From contig JAEOTW010000060.1 of NCBI GenBank assembly GCA_016839655.1, forward strand, positions 1-9,762: DNA of 9,762 nt. Direction: 5' to 3'. Both the position numbers and the translations under genes were made by a program. This DNA comes from Promethearchaeota archaeon. Lineage in GTDB: Archaea > Asgardarchaeota > Lokiarchaeia > Sigynarchaeales > SOKP01. Of this stretch, positions 1 through 5,891 are shown piece by piece (within the stretch, counting starts at the first letter, position 1; every line of letters begins with the position of its first letter). The notes under the pieces were generated by a model. It was not told the origin of the DNA. It saw only the letters and a program-made list of their open reading frames with translations, and did not search any database.

Positions 1-426
1 AAAAGTCTTCTCAATATAATCAATAACTTTTTGAGCTTCGATTTTACTGACATCAAAATCTTGAATAGTTTCTTCAATCCTTTCTTTTGCTTTCTCTACT
101 AGTCCGTCCCTTATTTCCTTAATTAAAACATCGATAGAGCCCTTATAAGATAAAACTTCATTAGCTTTCTGTTCCAAGTTTTGGAGCAGGCTTTTTTCAT
201 TTTCTATACTCGAAGATTTACTGGTTTCAATAGTGTTTTTCATAGGTTGGGTGGATTCCATATGATCTGTACTGCTTATAAGGTCTTGTTCTTGTTGTAT
301 TTGCTCTTCTTGCGGTTCTTCCTCAATACATGATGGACAAGTACCATTATACATATGTACTTCGCCTATCCAGGTTTCAGTATTGTATACTTTTTTACAC
401 TTTTCACAATGATAATACTTTACCAT
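1..426 (-). CDS. Zinc-ribbon / coiled-coil protein, 3' end outside window (partial)
   Basis: The reading frame is open from an ATG at 426 to the left edge, giving 142 residues with no stop. Residues 7-33 form a treble-clef or zinc-ribbon pattern: Cys7-x2-Cys10, 19 residues, Cys30-x2-Cys33. An acidic, Gln/Glu-rich linker (about 35-50) and a Ser/Thr-rich stretch (about 55-75) follow, then a long charged helix-forming segment (about 78-142) with Leu/Ile spacing typical of coiled coil. There is no signal peptide or membrane segment in the visible part. The ATG is chosen because the zinc ribbon begins seven residues later and an ATG nine bases upstream is out of frame. The family is not recognised. 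Short zinc ribbons joined to helical regions are common in Asgard proteins and usually serve protein or nucleic-acid binding; no specific function is claimed. Confidence 0.75.
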   Translation of the reverse strand, partial: MVKYYHCEKCKKVYNTETWIGEVHMYNGTCPSCIEEEPQEEQIQQEQDLISSTDHMESTQPMKNTIETSKSSSIENEKSLLQNLEQKANEVLSYKGSIDVLIKEIRDGLVEKAKERIEETIQDFDVSKIEAQKVIDYIEKTF

Positions 427-517
427 AGATAACTCATACCTTATTTCATAATGAACTGTATTATGACTTTATTAGGAGAATTAAATTTACAACTGTTTAA
501 TAAATAGGTTAATTTTC

Positions 518-525
518 TATATATA
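518..525 (+). promoter_or_regulatory. Candidate TATA box for the membrane-protein gene at 590
   Basis: TATATATA lies about 65-72 bases before the GTG start. At the usual archaeal spacing, transcription would begin near 548-552, just before the inverted repeat at 553-576. This is inferred from position and composition only, in AT-rich DNA. Confidence 0.35.
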
Positions 526-552
526 CATTTATTATTGAATGGTCTATTCAGA

Positions 553-576
553 TTCTTAAAATGGAAATTTTAAGAA
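553..576 (+). repeat. Perfect 10-bp inverted repeat with GGAA loop
   Basis: TTCTTAAAAT, a four-base GGAA spacer, then ATTTTAAGAA: both arms match perfectly over 10 bp. It ends 13 bases before the GTG start of the membrane-protein gene and lies downstream of a candidate TATA box. It could be an operator for a dimeric regulator or a hairpin at the 5' end of the mRNA. The sequence does not distinguish these. Confidence 0.6.
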
Positions 577-589
577 CATAATAAAATTA

Positions 590-1180
590 GTGAAAAATTT
601 GATTAAAACCAACCCTAAAGAATACAAACTGCGAACTGTTACGATTTTACAGATCTCAATTGCTTTGATAATTTCCTTGATATTTCAATTTATAATCCCT
701 TATTCATGGCAACCCTTAGACACTTTCCTTTATGGAATTCAGCAACATGGTGATCCTGGAACAAATCTGGTAATTTTCACTTTAAGTCAGTGGTATTTTT
801 CACTTTCATTAGCATGGTTTATTTACCGAGACAACCCATACATAAACAATTTCCTAATTTACTCAATTGTGCCTCTTGGAATAATATTTTTCTATGAATT
901 CTTTTTCTTATTCCTTTATTATGATTATATTCATATATTTCCGGTTATAATAAGCTTTTACTTGATATGGAAAAAGAGAAATACATTATCACAAAAATAT
1001 GCATTTTATATTATCACTATTAATATCTCTTGGTTATTATTGGTATATTTCTTGAATTTGGCTTATTATAATGAGGATTTAATGATTTATGTAAGAAATG
1101 TTATCATCTATTTAGCATTATGGATTTTATTATCTTTTCTTTTTAAGTCAAAAAAAGAGAATGAAAAAAATGTTAATTAA
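590..1180 (+). CDS. Polytopic membrane protein of unknown function (about 6 TM segments)
   Basis: This 196-residue protein is strongly hydrophobic and rich in Phe, Ile, Leu and Tyr. Likely membrane segments lie near residues 16-37, 60-80, 86-108, 112-127, 137-158 and 164-185. The N-terminus (KNLIKTNPKEYKLR) and the C-terminal tail (KSKKENEKN) are both positively charged, so both ends probably face the cytoplasm, consistent with an even number of segments. GTG at 590 is the assumed start; the hydrophobic part begins about 15 residues later. There is no Shine-Dalgarno site, but a perfect inverted repeat sits just upstream. The last 8 bases overlap the 3' end of the convergent zinc-ribbon gene. 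I recognise no family or catalytic motif; a transport or sensing role would be a guess. Confidence 0.75.
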   Translation: MKNLIKTNPKEYKLRTVTILQISIALIISLIFQFIIPYSWQPLDTFLYGIQQHGDPGTNLVIFTLSQWYFSLSLAWFIYRDNPYINNFLIYSIVPLGIIFFYEFFFLFLYYDYIHIFPVIISFYLIWKKRNTLSQKYAFYIITINISWLLLVYFLNLAYYNEDLMIYVRNVIIYLALWILLSFLFKSKKENEKNVN

Positions 1181-1331
1181 TTTCTGTTTGGCAATATGGG
1201 CAGATATCTGTATTAATGTCAATTTCTTCTCCACATGCGAAACACACTGTTTTGTTATCACCATATAAGATCTTTTCTTCGTTTCTTTTATGATCTTTGG
1301 TCTCTGGCGTAAACATTTTTTTATCAGACAT
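1173..1331 (-). CDS. Small zinc-ribbon protein (52 aa)
   Basis: Reading from ATG at 1331 to TAA gives 52 residues: a charged N-terminal third (MSDKKMFTPETKDHKRNEEK) followed by a classic zinc ribbon, Cys30-F-A-Cys33-G ... Cys44-P-Y-Cys47. The two CxxC knuckles with a ten-residue spacer leave little doubt that it is coding despite the small size. The CFACG knuckle also occurs in the C-terminal ribbon of the MIT-domain protein at 3774-4463. A TATA-like TATTTAAATA about 30 bases upstream suggests an almost leaderless mRNA. The 3' end overlaps the convergent membrane-protein gene by 8 bases. Free-standing archaeal zinc ribbons of this size are usually nucleic-acid or protein-binding adaptors; no specific role is visible. 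Confidence 0.72.
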   Translation of the reverse strand: MSDKKMFTPETKDHKRNEEKILYGDNKTVCFACGEEIDINTDICPYCQTEIN

Positions 1332-1358
1332 GATTATAACATGAATTAGAGTTTTATT

Positions 1359-1368
1359 TATTTAAATA
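1359..1368 (-). promoter_or_regulatory. Candidate TATA box for the 52-aa zinc-ribbon gene
   Basis: The palindrome TATTTAAATA is centred about 32 bases before the ATG at 1331. This spacing predicts a transcript start within a few bases of the start codon, and no Shine-Dalgarno site is present, which fits a leaderless message. Confidence 0.4.
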
Positions 1369-1450
1369 GATAATGATTAAATTTAATAAAAAAATGGAGT
1401 CCGATATTTAAGATATGGTTAGCATAGCAAAATTTAAGAGTTTAAAATTA

Positions 1451-1460
1451 TTTATATTAT
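1451..1460 (+). promoter_or_regulatory. Candidate TATA box for the eS30 gene
   Basis: TTTATATTAT, preceded by an A-rich stretch that could act as BRE, lies 37-46 bases before the eS30 ATG. Archaeal TATA boxes sit about 26 bases before the start site, so the transcript should begin near 1480 with a leader of about 15 bases. Confidence 0.45.
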
Positions 1461-1496
1461 CATACAAAATAATAAGATCGAGTAGATTAGAAGAAA

Positions 1497-1703
1497 ATGC
1501 CTGGTTCACATGGTTCATTAACAAAAGCAGGAAAGGTTAAGATGCAGACTCCGAAAATTGAGAGAACGGGAGTGAATGCTCAGAAGAAAAAGCCTCCAAG
1601 AGTAAGATTTCGTGAATTATATGTAGAACGAATAATAAAAAGTCGGTTTGGAGGTCAACAGGATAGTCTAGGAGCAAAAAGAGCTCAATTTAAACGAAGA
1701 TAA
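1497..1703 (+). CDS. rps30e: Small-subunit ribosomal protein eS30 (S30e)
   Basis: The 68-residue, very basic product opens with PGSHGSLTKAGKVKMQTPKI, matching the eS30 signature (HGSLARAGKVR-x-QTPK). The remainder is rich in Lys and Arg (KKKPPRVRFRELYVERIIKSRF). eS30 belongs to the small subunit near the decoding site in eukaryotes and occurs in only part of the archaea, including Asgard lineages. In many eukaryotes it is made as a fusion to a ubiquitin-like domain (FUBI, gene FAU); here it stands alone from its first residue. The C-terminal part after about residue 50 (GGQQDSLGAKRAQF) departs from the pattern I recall. The gene is single, has its own TATA-like box and no Shine-Dalgarno site, and ends 15 bases from the convergent TPR-protein gene. 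Confidence 0.9.
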   Translation: MPGSHGSLTKAGKVKMQTPKIERTGVNAQKKKPPRVRFRELYVERIIKSRFGGQQDSLGAKRAQFKRR

Positions 1704-1718
1704 TAAAATTATCCTATT

Positions 1719-3608
1719 TTAATCAACTACTCCTATAGTTTGAAGTTGGTTCTTTAACTTTTGACTTTGCTTTAAGTAAAACTGAGATTTTTCACGATTC
1801 AGTTCTAATGATAGATAGTAATCACTCATTAGTAAATTCCATCTCACTGCTCTTTTCATATTACTAATTTCCTTTAATCTTATTTGAGACTCCAGATTTT
1901 TCAAGAGGGTATAAGCTTTTCTCCCATCCTTCTTATAATGAATATAAAATTCAGAAAGCTCTAGAAGTAAATCAGTTAAAGGTTTAACAATCACTTCATT
2001 ATTAAAATCTAGATCTACATTGTCTACTCCTCCTTTGAGATATTTTTGAGTAAGGGATAAGTTCCCGTGGGTTTTATAAAATGTACCACGAAGGAGAAAG
2101 TATTTTAATTTAACTTTCAACTCATCATTTCCAATAAGAAATGCGTTCTTAAAGTAGAGTTTAGATTCTTCAATATTATTTTGTTCTAAGAAAATTAACC
2201 CAATATAAATATTGGCTAAACCTAATAGACGTTCTTTATTTAGGGCAATTTCTTCTCGTTCCAGAAAATTAATAATTATATTAAAATGAGTAGAAGCTTT
2301 TTCAAAATGTTTTCTCTTATAATAAATTACACCTAGTTTATAATGGATTTTTATAATCAAATCTACAGGGATTTCTCCAGATTTTGCTACACCTAACGCA
2401 TTCTGCAAATAATTAAGAGCTGTATCATCATGGTTTAAAATTGATGCAATCTTTGCTAGTTTCAATAGGATTGAAATAACTACTTTCCTTTGCTGATTTT
2501 TATTGAATACTATTAGTAATTCGTTTAGAAGTTTAGCCGCTTCTTCAAACCTGTAATTTTTTATTAATTCATCTGTTTCCTTGTATTGATTTATGGACTC
2601 CATTACCTCAAAATTAGTAGGAGGGTTATTAAATAAATCAAGATCAATAGAAAACAACTCTTTTGTTATTGAACTTTCATAATTTAAAGCAGAAAACGGA
2701 AAGTTATTTTGATCCTCTACGAAATTATGGAGATTATATAAAAGTTCTTTTTCTGGGCGAAATTGAATAAATTCAGTTAAGTTGAGTTCTCTTTTTTTTA
2801 AAATTTCTATTAGAGAATTTAATATTTGTCGTGAGAATTTAACCCATTTTTCTACTATCTCCTCAAGCTTAAATCCTAAATCCTCATTAAATAATTCAGA
2901 GAGGATATAAGGAGTATAACTATCGAAAAAGCTTCTGAGATAAAATTTATTATATTCTATATCTTTAAAATACGTGAAATAACCCTTCTCTAAAATAAAG
3001 AACTCATCATAGTCTCCATCATTTGAAAATAGTAAGGTTTCAGAGGTTCTAAGTTTTGGAATTCCATATTTCAAATCCCAAGGAGTTTTAAAGCTTGGTT
3101 TTAATCCATTTTTTTGTAGAGATTCTATTAAATGGTTTAATCGTACATCAGAATAATCTTTTAATTTCTCCCTTTTATTCATCAATGAAATTCTTATACG
3201 ATTCAACCATGTACTCTCATTTTCATTTTTTATGAGTTCTGGAATTAGTAAATTTAGTAAGTCCCCAAGTTGTTGCTTTTTTCCATCTAAGGGGAAATTA
3301 TGTTCTAAAGTCAATGATAAAGCTAAATTTCTAAGAGCTTTCATAAGATAAAGGATTAAGACAAATTTATCTTGATTTAAGTTCCAAAATTGAAAGGCTA
3401 CAGATAGACGGAACGTAGCTACTTCAAAAGGAATATTAATTCTTAAAGGTAAAGTTATAGGAAATTTAATTGTGAAAATTAAAATTTTTTTTTTTTTTAT
3501 ACTATATCGAAAATAGTTTTCAATTGTACCTTCAATTTTCCATCCATTCTTTTCTATAAATTCTCTTAAGTTAGTTATCTCATTTGAAGAAAAAGGATTG
3601 ATTGACAT
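1719..3608 (-). CDS. Large protein with TPR-like C-terminal half
   Basis: The product is 629 residues with no signal peptide or membrane segment. Residues about 353-629 form repeated helical pairs of TPR type, with small and aromatic residues at the expected spacing, for example AAKLLNELL, LGVIYYKRKHFEKASTHF, IYIGLIFLEQNNIEESKLYF and LSEFYIHYKKDGRKAYTLL. Such solenoids usually bind proteins. The N-terminal 350 residues are not recognised; they contain a basic KKKK patch (38-41), a mixed hydrophobic strand region (about 42-70) and a long helical stretch. The start ATG at 3608 lies 40-60 bases after a TATA-like cluster in a divergent promoter region shared with the MIT-domain gene. Lys38-41 are encoded within a run of 14 A residues, a possible slippage or sequencing-error site, although the frame continues correctly beyond it. 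The role is probably scaffolding or regulation, by inference from the TPR repeats alone. Confidence 0.8.
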   Translation of the reverse strand: MSINPFSSNEITNLREFIEKNGWKIEGTIENYFRYSIKKKKILIFTIKFPITLPLRINIPFEVATFRLSVAFQFWNLNQDKFVLILYLMKALRNLALSLTLEHNFPLDGKKQQLGDLLNLLIPELIKNENESTWLNRIRISLMNKREKLKDYSDVRLNHLIESLQKNGLKPSFKTPWDLKYGIPKLRTSETLLFSNDGDYDEFFILEKGYFTYFKDIEYNKFYLRSFFDSYTPYILSELFNEDLGFKLEEIVEKWVKFSRQILNSLIEILKKRELNLTEFIQFRPEKELLYNLHNFVEDQNNFPFSALNYESSITKELFSIDLDLFNNPPTNFEVMESINQYKETDELIKNYRFEEAAKLLNELLIVFNKNQQRKVVISILLKLAKIASILNHDDTALNYLQNALGVAKSGEIPVDLIIKIHYKLGVIYYKRKHFEKASTHFNIIINFLEREEIALNKERLLGLANIYIGLIFLEQNNIEESKLYFKNAFLIGNDELKVKLKYFLLRGTFYKTHGNLSLTQKYLKGGVDNVDLDFNNEVIVKPLTDLLLELSEFYIHYKKDGRKAYTLLKNLESQIRLKEISNMKRAVRWNLLMSDYYLSLELNREKSQFYLKQSQKLKNQLQTIGVVD

Positions 3609-3649
3609 AAATTATTCGTATTTAAGTAATTAGTGTTATCAGAGTCATA

Positions 3650-3665
3650 TTATATACTTATATAT
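3650..3665 (-). promoter_or_regulatory. TATA-like cluster for the TPR-protein gene
   Basis: On the minus strand the sequence reads ATATATAAGTATATAA, containing overlapping TATA-like boxes 42-57 bases before the ATG at 3608. The expected transcript start is near 3630, leaving a leader of roughly 20-25 bases. Confidence 0.4.
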
Positions 3666-3714
3666 CTAATAGTGATTGTAAATATTAAATTTTGTATCGA
3701 CAATCAAATAAAGA

Positions 3715-3722
3715 TTTTATAG
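3715..3722 (+). promoter_or_regulatory. Candidate TATA box for the MIT-domain gene
   Basis: TTTTATAG lies 52-59 bases before the ATG at 3774, predicting a transcript start near 3745 and a purine-rich leader. It sits about 50 bases from the opposing TATA cluster of the TPR gene, so the 165-base gap looks like a divergent promoter region. Confidence 0.35.
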
Positions 3723-3773
3723 TAGAATTTATTTGTAAAGATTGTATCTAAAAGAAGAAAAAAAGATTCTAAA

Positions 3774-4463
3774 ATGGATATTACACAATTTAATAAAGAG
3801 TTAGCCAATAGGATAGCAACAGCTAAAAGATATGAAAAAAGTGGAGATGTTAAATTAGCTATAAAACTATGGCTAGAAATATCTGAGATGACAATTAGTC
3901 TATCGAAAAATCCTAAGTTAGATGCATCGTTTAGGAACATGCTTATGAATAGAACAAAGGGAATTTTTGAACACATAAGAATCTTAAAATCTGATCAATT
4001 AGAAGAAGAATTATACTTTGATAGTAGCGAACAGTCACCAGAAGTTTCAGAAAGAGAACCATTATCTGAAACATTTCATAGTAAGAGTGAAGATCATGAT
4101 GTTGAAGAAGGTGACCAAGCAAAAGATTCAAGTTCAAATTCAGGGAGTAGTATGAAAATTATTGAAGACTCTGATCTTAAAGATCTTCCAAAAGGATTTA
4201 AAGAAATTGAAACCTCCGAAGATTTTGAAATACTAACCCCTCATGATAAAGATTTTGTAACAAAACAAATTGATAAAGCTTTAAATAGCGATTTTTATAA
4301 GAAACATGTACAAGAAGATCCAGAAGAAGGCTCAACTAAACAAGATCAAGTTGAATTTGAGCAATCTAAAGATGGAAAGAATAAAATATGCTTTGCTTGT
4401 GGGTATGATAAACTCTCAGTTAAAGATAAGGTTTGTACGAATTGTGGGACAAAATTGGATTAA
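3774..4463 (+). CDS. MIT-like domain protein with acidic linker and C-terminal zinc ribbon
   Basis: This is a 229-residue three-part protein. Residues about 5-72 look like a MIT domain, a three-helix bundle: helix 1 ANRIATAKRYEKSGD, helix 2 VKLAIKLWLEISEMTISL with the typical pattern of a short Gly turn followed by Ala and an aromatic, and helix 3 SFRNMLMNRTKGIFEHIRIL. Residues about 75-200 are acidic, Ser-rich and probably disordered. Residues 206-224 form a zinc ribbon, Cys206-x2-Cys209 ... Cys221-x2-Cys224. In eukaryotes and Asgard archaea MIT domains (for example in Vps4) bind short motifs at the tails of ESCRT-III proteins, so this could be an adaptor for membrane remodelling. That is inference: no ESCRT gene is in the window, and a TPR-like or other helical bundle could look similar. 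The gene runs divergently from the TPR protein and ends 23 bases from the convergent regulator. Confidence 0.78.
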   Translation: MDITQFNKELANRIATAKRYEKSGDVKLAIKLWLEISEMTISLSKNPKLDASFRNMLMNRTKGIFEHIRILKSDQLEEELYFDSSEQSPEVSEREPLSETFHSKSEDHDVEEGDQAKDSSSNSGSSMKIIEDSDLKDLPKGFKEIETSEDFEILTPHDKDFVTKQIDKALNSDFYKKHVQEDPEEGSTKQDQVEFEQSKDGKNKICFACGYDKLSVKDKVCTNCGTKLD

Positions 4464-4486
4464 AACTCCCTTTTCTAGGAAAAATT

Positions 4487-5170
4487 TTACACTAATTTTA
4501 TAATAATATCAAAATAAGCTTCTTCTTTTCTTTCTGATGGGTGAATTTCTTTAACTTCACAAGATACTTCTGCTTTCAATTCTCTTTCAAGAATACCTTC
4601 AGTTATTCCACATATAATATAAATATGATAATCAAAATCTTGAGTATCTAATAAAAAGGGTGAATTTTTAAATCTAAATGTAGCACTTTTCCCTTTTGGG
4701 TCAATATCAACTATTGTAATTTTGATATCAGGTGAAAATGGGTCATATACAGGATAAAAACTCTTAAAACTTTCTAAGTGTACCCGAGAAATTGGATTAT
4801 CTTTTAAACTTTTCATTTGTTTTAATATACTTGGACCAAAAGTAAATTTTATATCCTTCACAGCTTCCTTTCCGATTTTTTTTGCTAGACCTCCAGTGTC
4901 AGGAATGTATTTTTTAAATCGTGAAATTAAGGCTTTATAATATGAAATTGCTAATTCTAATGGGATATGACTCCTCTTAGTAGTAAAATATAATTTATAG
5001 GCTCCAATTTTCTTATTAAAAATCTGTTTTTTGGCTTCAAGCACAGCAACATATTTTGATACAGTATTCCTCGAAAATTTGGTGAAGTTAGCAATGTCTG
5101 AGGCTGTTACTCCTCCATTGTTCCTGGAGGAATAATTATTGGTCTTGCTTCGATAGGAATTGCAAGTCAT
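4487..5170 (-). CDS. Winged-helix regulator with V4R-like C-terminus, probably 5'-truncated
   Basis: The product is 227 residues as read. Residues about 19-66 contain a helix-turn-helix and wing: GGVTASDIANFTKFSRNTVSKYVAVLE, where SRNTVSKY is the recognition helix, then KKQIFNKKIGAYKLYF. The middle (about 70-175) is mixed alpha/beta. The tail (about 180-227, YHIYIICGITEGILERELKAEV ... AYFDIIIKL) resembles the end of V4R / haem-NO-binding-like sensor domains, which in archaea are often joined to HTH domains. The V4R match is tentative. The first 18 residues (M-T-C-N-S-Y-R-S-K-T...) are polar and cannot form the usual first helix of a winged-helix domain, and that stretch coincides with an antisense C-terminal anchor fragment (5108-5197). 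No alternative in-frame start exists downstream before the HTH. I infer that the original 5' end was lost; whether the remnant still works is unknown. Confidence 0.65.
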   Translation of the reverse strand: MTCNSYRSKTNNYSSRNNGGVTASDIANFTKFSRNTVSKYVAVLEAKKQIFNKKIGAYKLYFTTKRSHIPLELAISYYKALISRFKKYIPDTGGLAKKIGKEAVKDIKFTFGPSILKQMKSLKDNPISRVHLESFKSFYPVYDPFSPDIKITIVDIDPKGKSATFRFKNSPFLLDTQDFDYHIYIICGITEGILERELKAEVSCEVKEIHPSERKEEAYFDIIIKLV

Positions 5171-5197
5171 ATTATCAAAAAAAGAAAAATAAGATAA
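5108..5197 (+). pseudogene. Possible C-terminal membrane-anchor fragment of a lost surface-protein gene
   Basis: In this frame, between a TGA at 5099-5101 and TAA at 5195-5197, the strand reads as a short polar lead, then the Gly/Ile-rich membrane segment PGGIIIGLASIGIASHII, then the basic end KKRKIR and a stop. That order (Pro-Gly, one hydrophobic span, Lys/Arg tail, stop) is the standard C-terminal anchor of archaeal secreted proteins. No start codon or gene body is joined to it; the DNA to its left is the antisense HTH gene. It may be the tail of a displaced gene, or chance, since it is only 29 codons. Confidence 0.3.
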
Positions 5198-5217
5198 TAT
5201 AAATAGTTAAATTCTCC

Positions 5218-5784
5218 TTAATGAGGATAAAATTTTTTCTTTTCTTTTGAGTTCTTTATTTTCTTGTATTTTTCAATTGCTTTGTCTCGCCAAACTGTAT
5301 TCCATTTCTTAAATCCAGATTTTACAAATTTCTCTCGTTTAAAAAAATCATAAGTAACCCAGTTAAACAAAATAAAGTAGCGTTTGGCCCCACTTTTGGT
5401 AGTTAATTGTCTTGATCTCACTCCTATATCATTTCGTAGATGATTGATAAATTTTCCCTCTACAGCATCCTGTAATTTTCCCTCAACGATAGCATCTTCA
5501 TAATTTATACCTTCTTCTATAAAGTAATTCCTTACTTTATCAAAAATATTGCCCCTGCAAAGTTCTACTTTTTCAATTTGATGTTGGAAATTTAATTCTT
5601 TTAATCCCTCCCGTACAAGTTCAACAGCAACTTCCAAAGGTTTCTTGTTTTCCCAGTTTTCACCTTGAAAAAGCTCGACAGGTAATGTCTTAAAAATTAA
5701 TTCTCCGGTCTCTTTTCTTAGGAGTCCAATAAATGCATCTCCTACAATATCACCTGTACCTGCGTCATCAATTTCAATCGTCAT
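5218..5784 (-). CDS. Protein of unknown function with acidic RNase H-like opening motif
   Basis: The 188-residue protein opens with TIEIDDAGTGDIVGDAFIGL. A beta strand carrying Glu4, Asp6 and Asp7, a glycine turn and a second strand recall the first catalytic strand of RNase H-fold nucleases (compare the D-E-A-G-R-G motif of RNase HII). The middle holds a helix (PLEVAVELVREGLKEL), a strand ending in Cys-Arg-Gly (about 73-79) and a helix with GKLQDAVEGKFINHL (about 103-117). The last 60 residues are strongly basic with aromatics (NWVTYDFFKREKF ... KKIKNSKEKKK), suitable for nucleic-acid contact. This is resemblance by eye, not a family assignment, and it could equally be a non-enzymatic RNase H-fold protein. 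It starts at ATG 5784, 107 bases from the divergent CinA-type gene, and ends 47 bases before the HTH gene on the same strand, so the two may be co-transcribed. Confidence 0.75.
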   Translation of the reverse strand: MTIEIDDAGTGDIVGDAFIGLLRKETGELIFKTLPVELFQGENWENKKPLEVAVELVREGLKELNFQHQIEKVELCRGNIFDKVRNYFIEEGINYEDAIVEGKLQDAVEGKFINHLRNDIGVRSRQLTTKSGAKRYFILFNWVTYDFFKREKFVKSGFKKWNTVWRDKAIEKYKKIKNSKEKKKFYPH

Positions 5785-5847
5785 TCTTTTTATTAAAACC
5801 TTATTTATTCTACTGATAATTGAGTAAATTAATTAAAAAATATCAAG

Positions 5848-5857
5848 TTTTATAAAA
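5848..5857 (+). promoter_or_regulatory. Candidate TATA box for the CinA-type gene
   Basis: TTTTATAAAA lies 35-44 bases before the ATG at 5892, preceded by a purine-rich stretch. The predicted transcript start is near 5880, so the leader would be very short. No Shine-Dalgarno site is seen. Confidence 0.4.
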
Positions 5858-5891
5858 TTAAATATAACAAAAAATTTTTTAGGTTTTTCTT

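Noticed and set aside
427..589. tRNA, small RNA or CRISPR repeats in this and the other intergenic gaps
   Set aside because: No cloverleaf, no repeated direct units and no GC-rich island (a usual sign of structured RNA in AT-rich genomes) were seen; all gaps are under 170 bases and look like promoters or 3'UTRs.
1416..1559. Open frame from ATG 1416 running into the eS30 gene in another frame
   Set aside because: It shares bases with the well-supported eS30 frame, crosses its promoter and has no protein-like pattern.
4471..4483. TTTTC-TAG-GAAAA inverted repeat between convergent genes as a terminator
   Set aside because: Only 5 bp of mostly A-T pairs with a 3-base loop; too weak, and the following T-run is only four bases.
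4306..4503. Plus-strand 65-codon frame inside the 3' end of the MIT-like gene
   Set aside because: It overlaps the zinc ribbon of the real gene in another frame and has no recognisable protein character.
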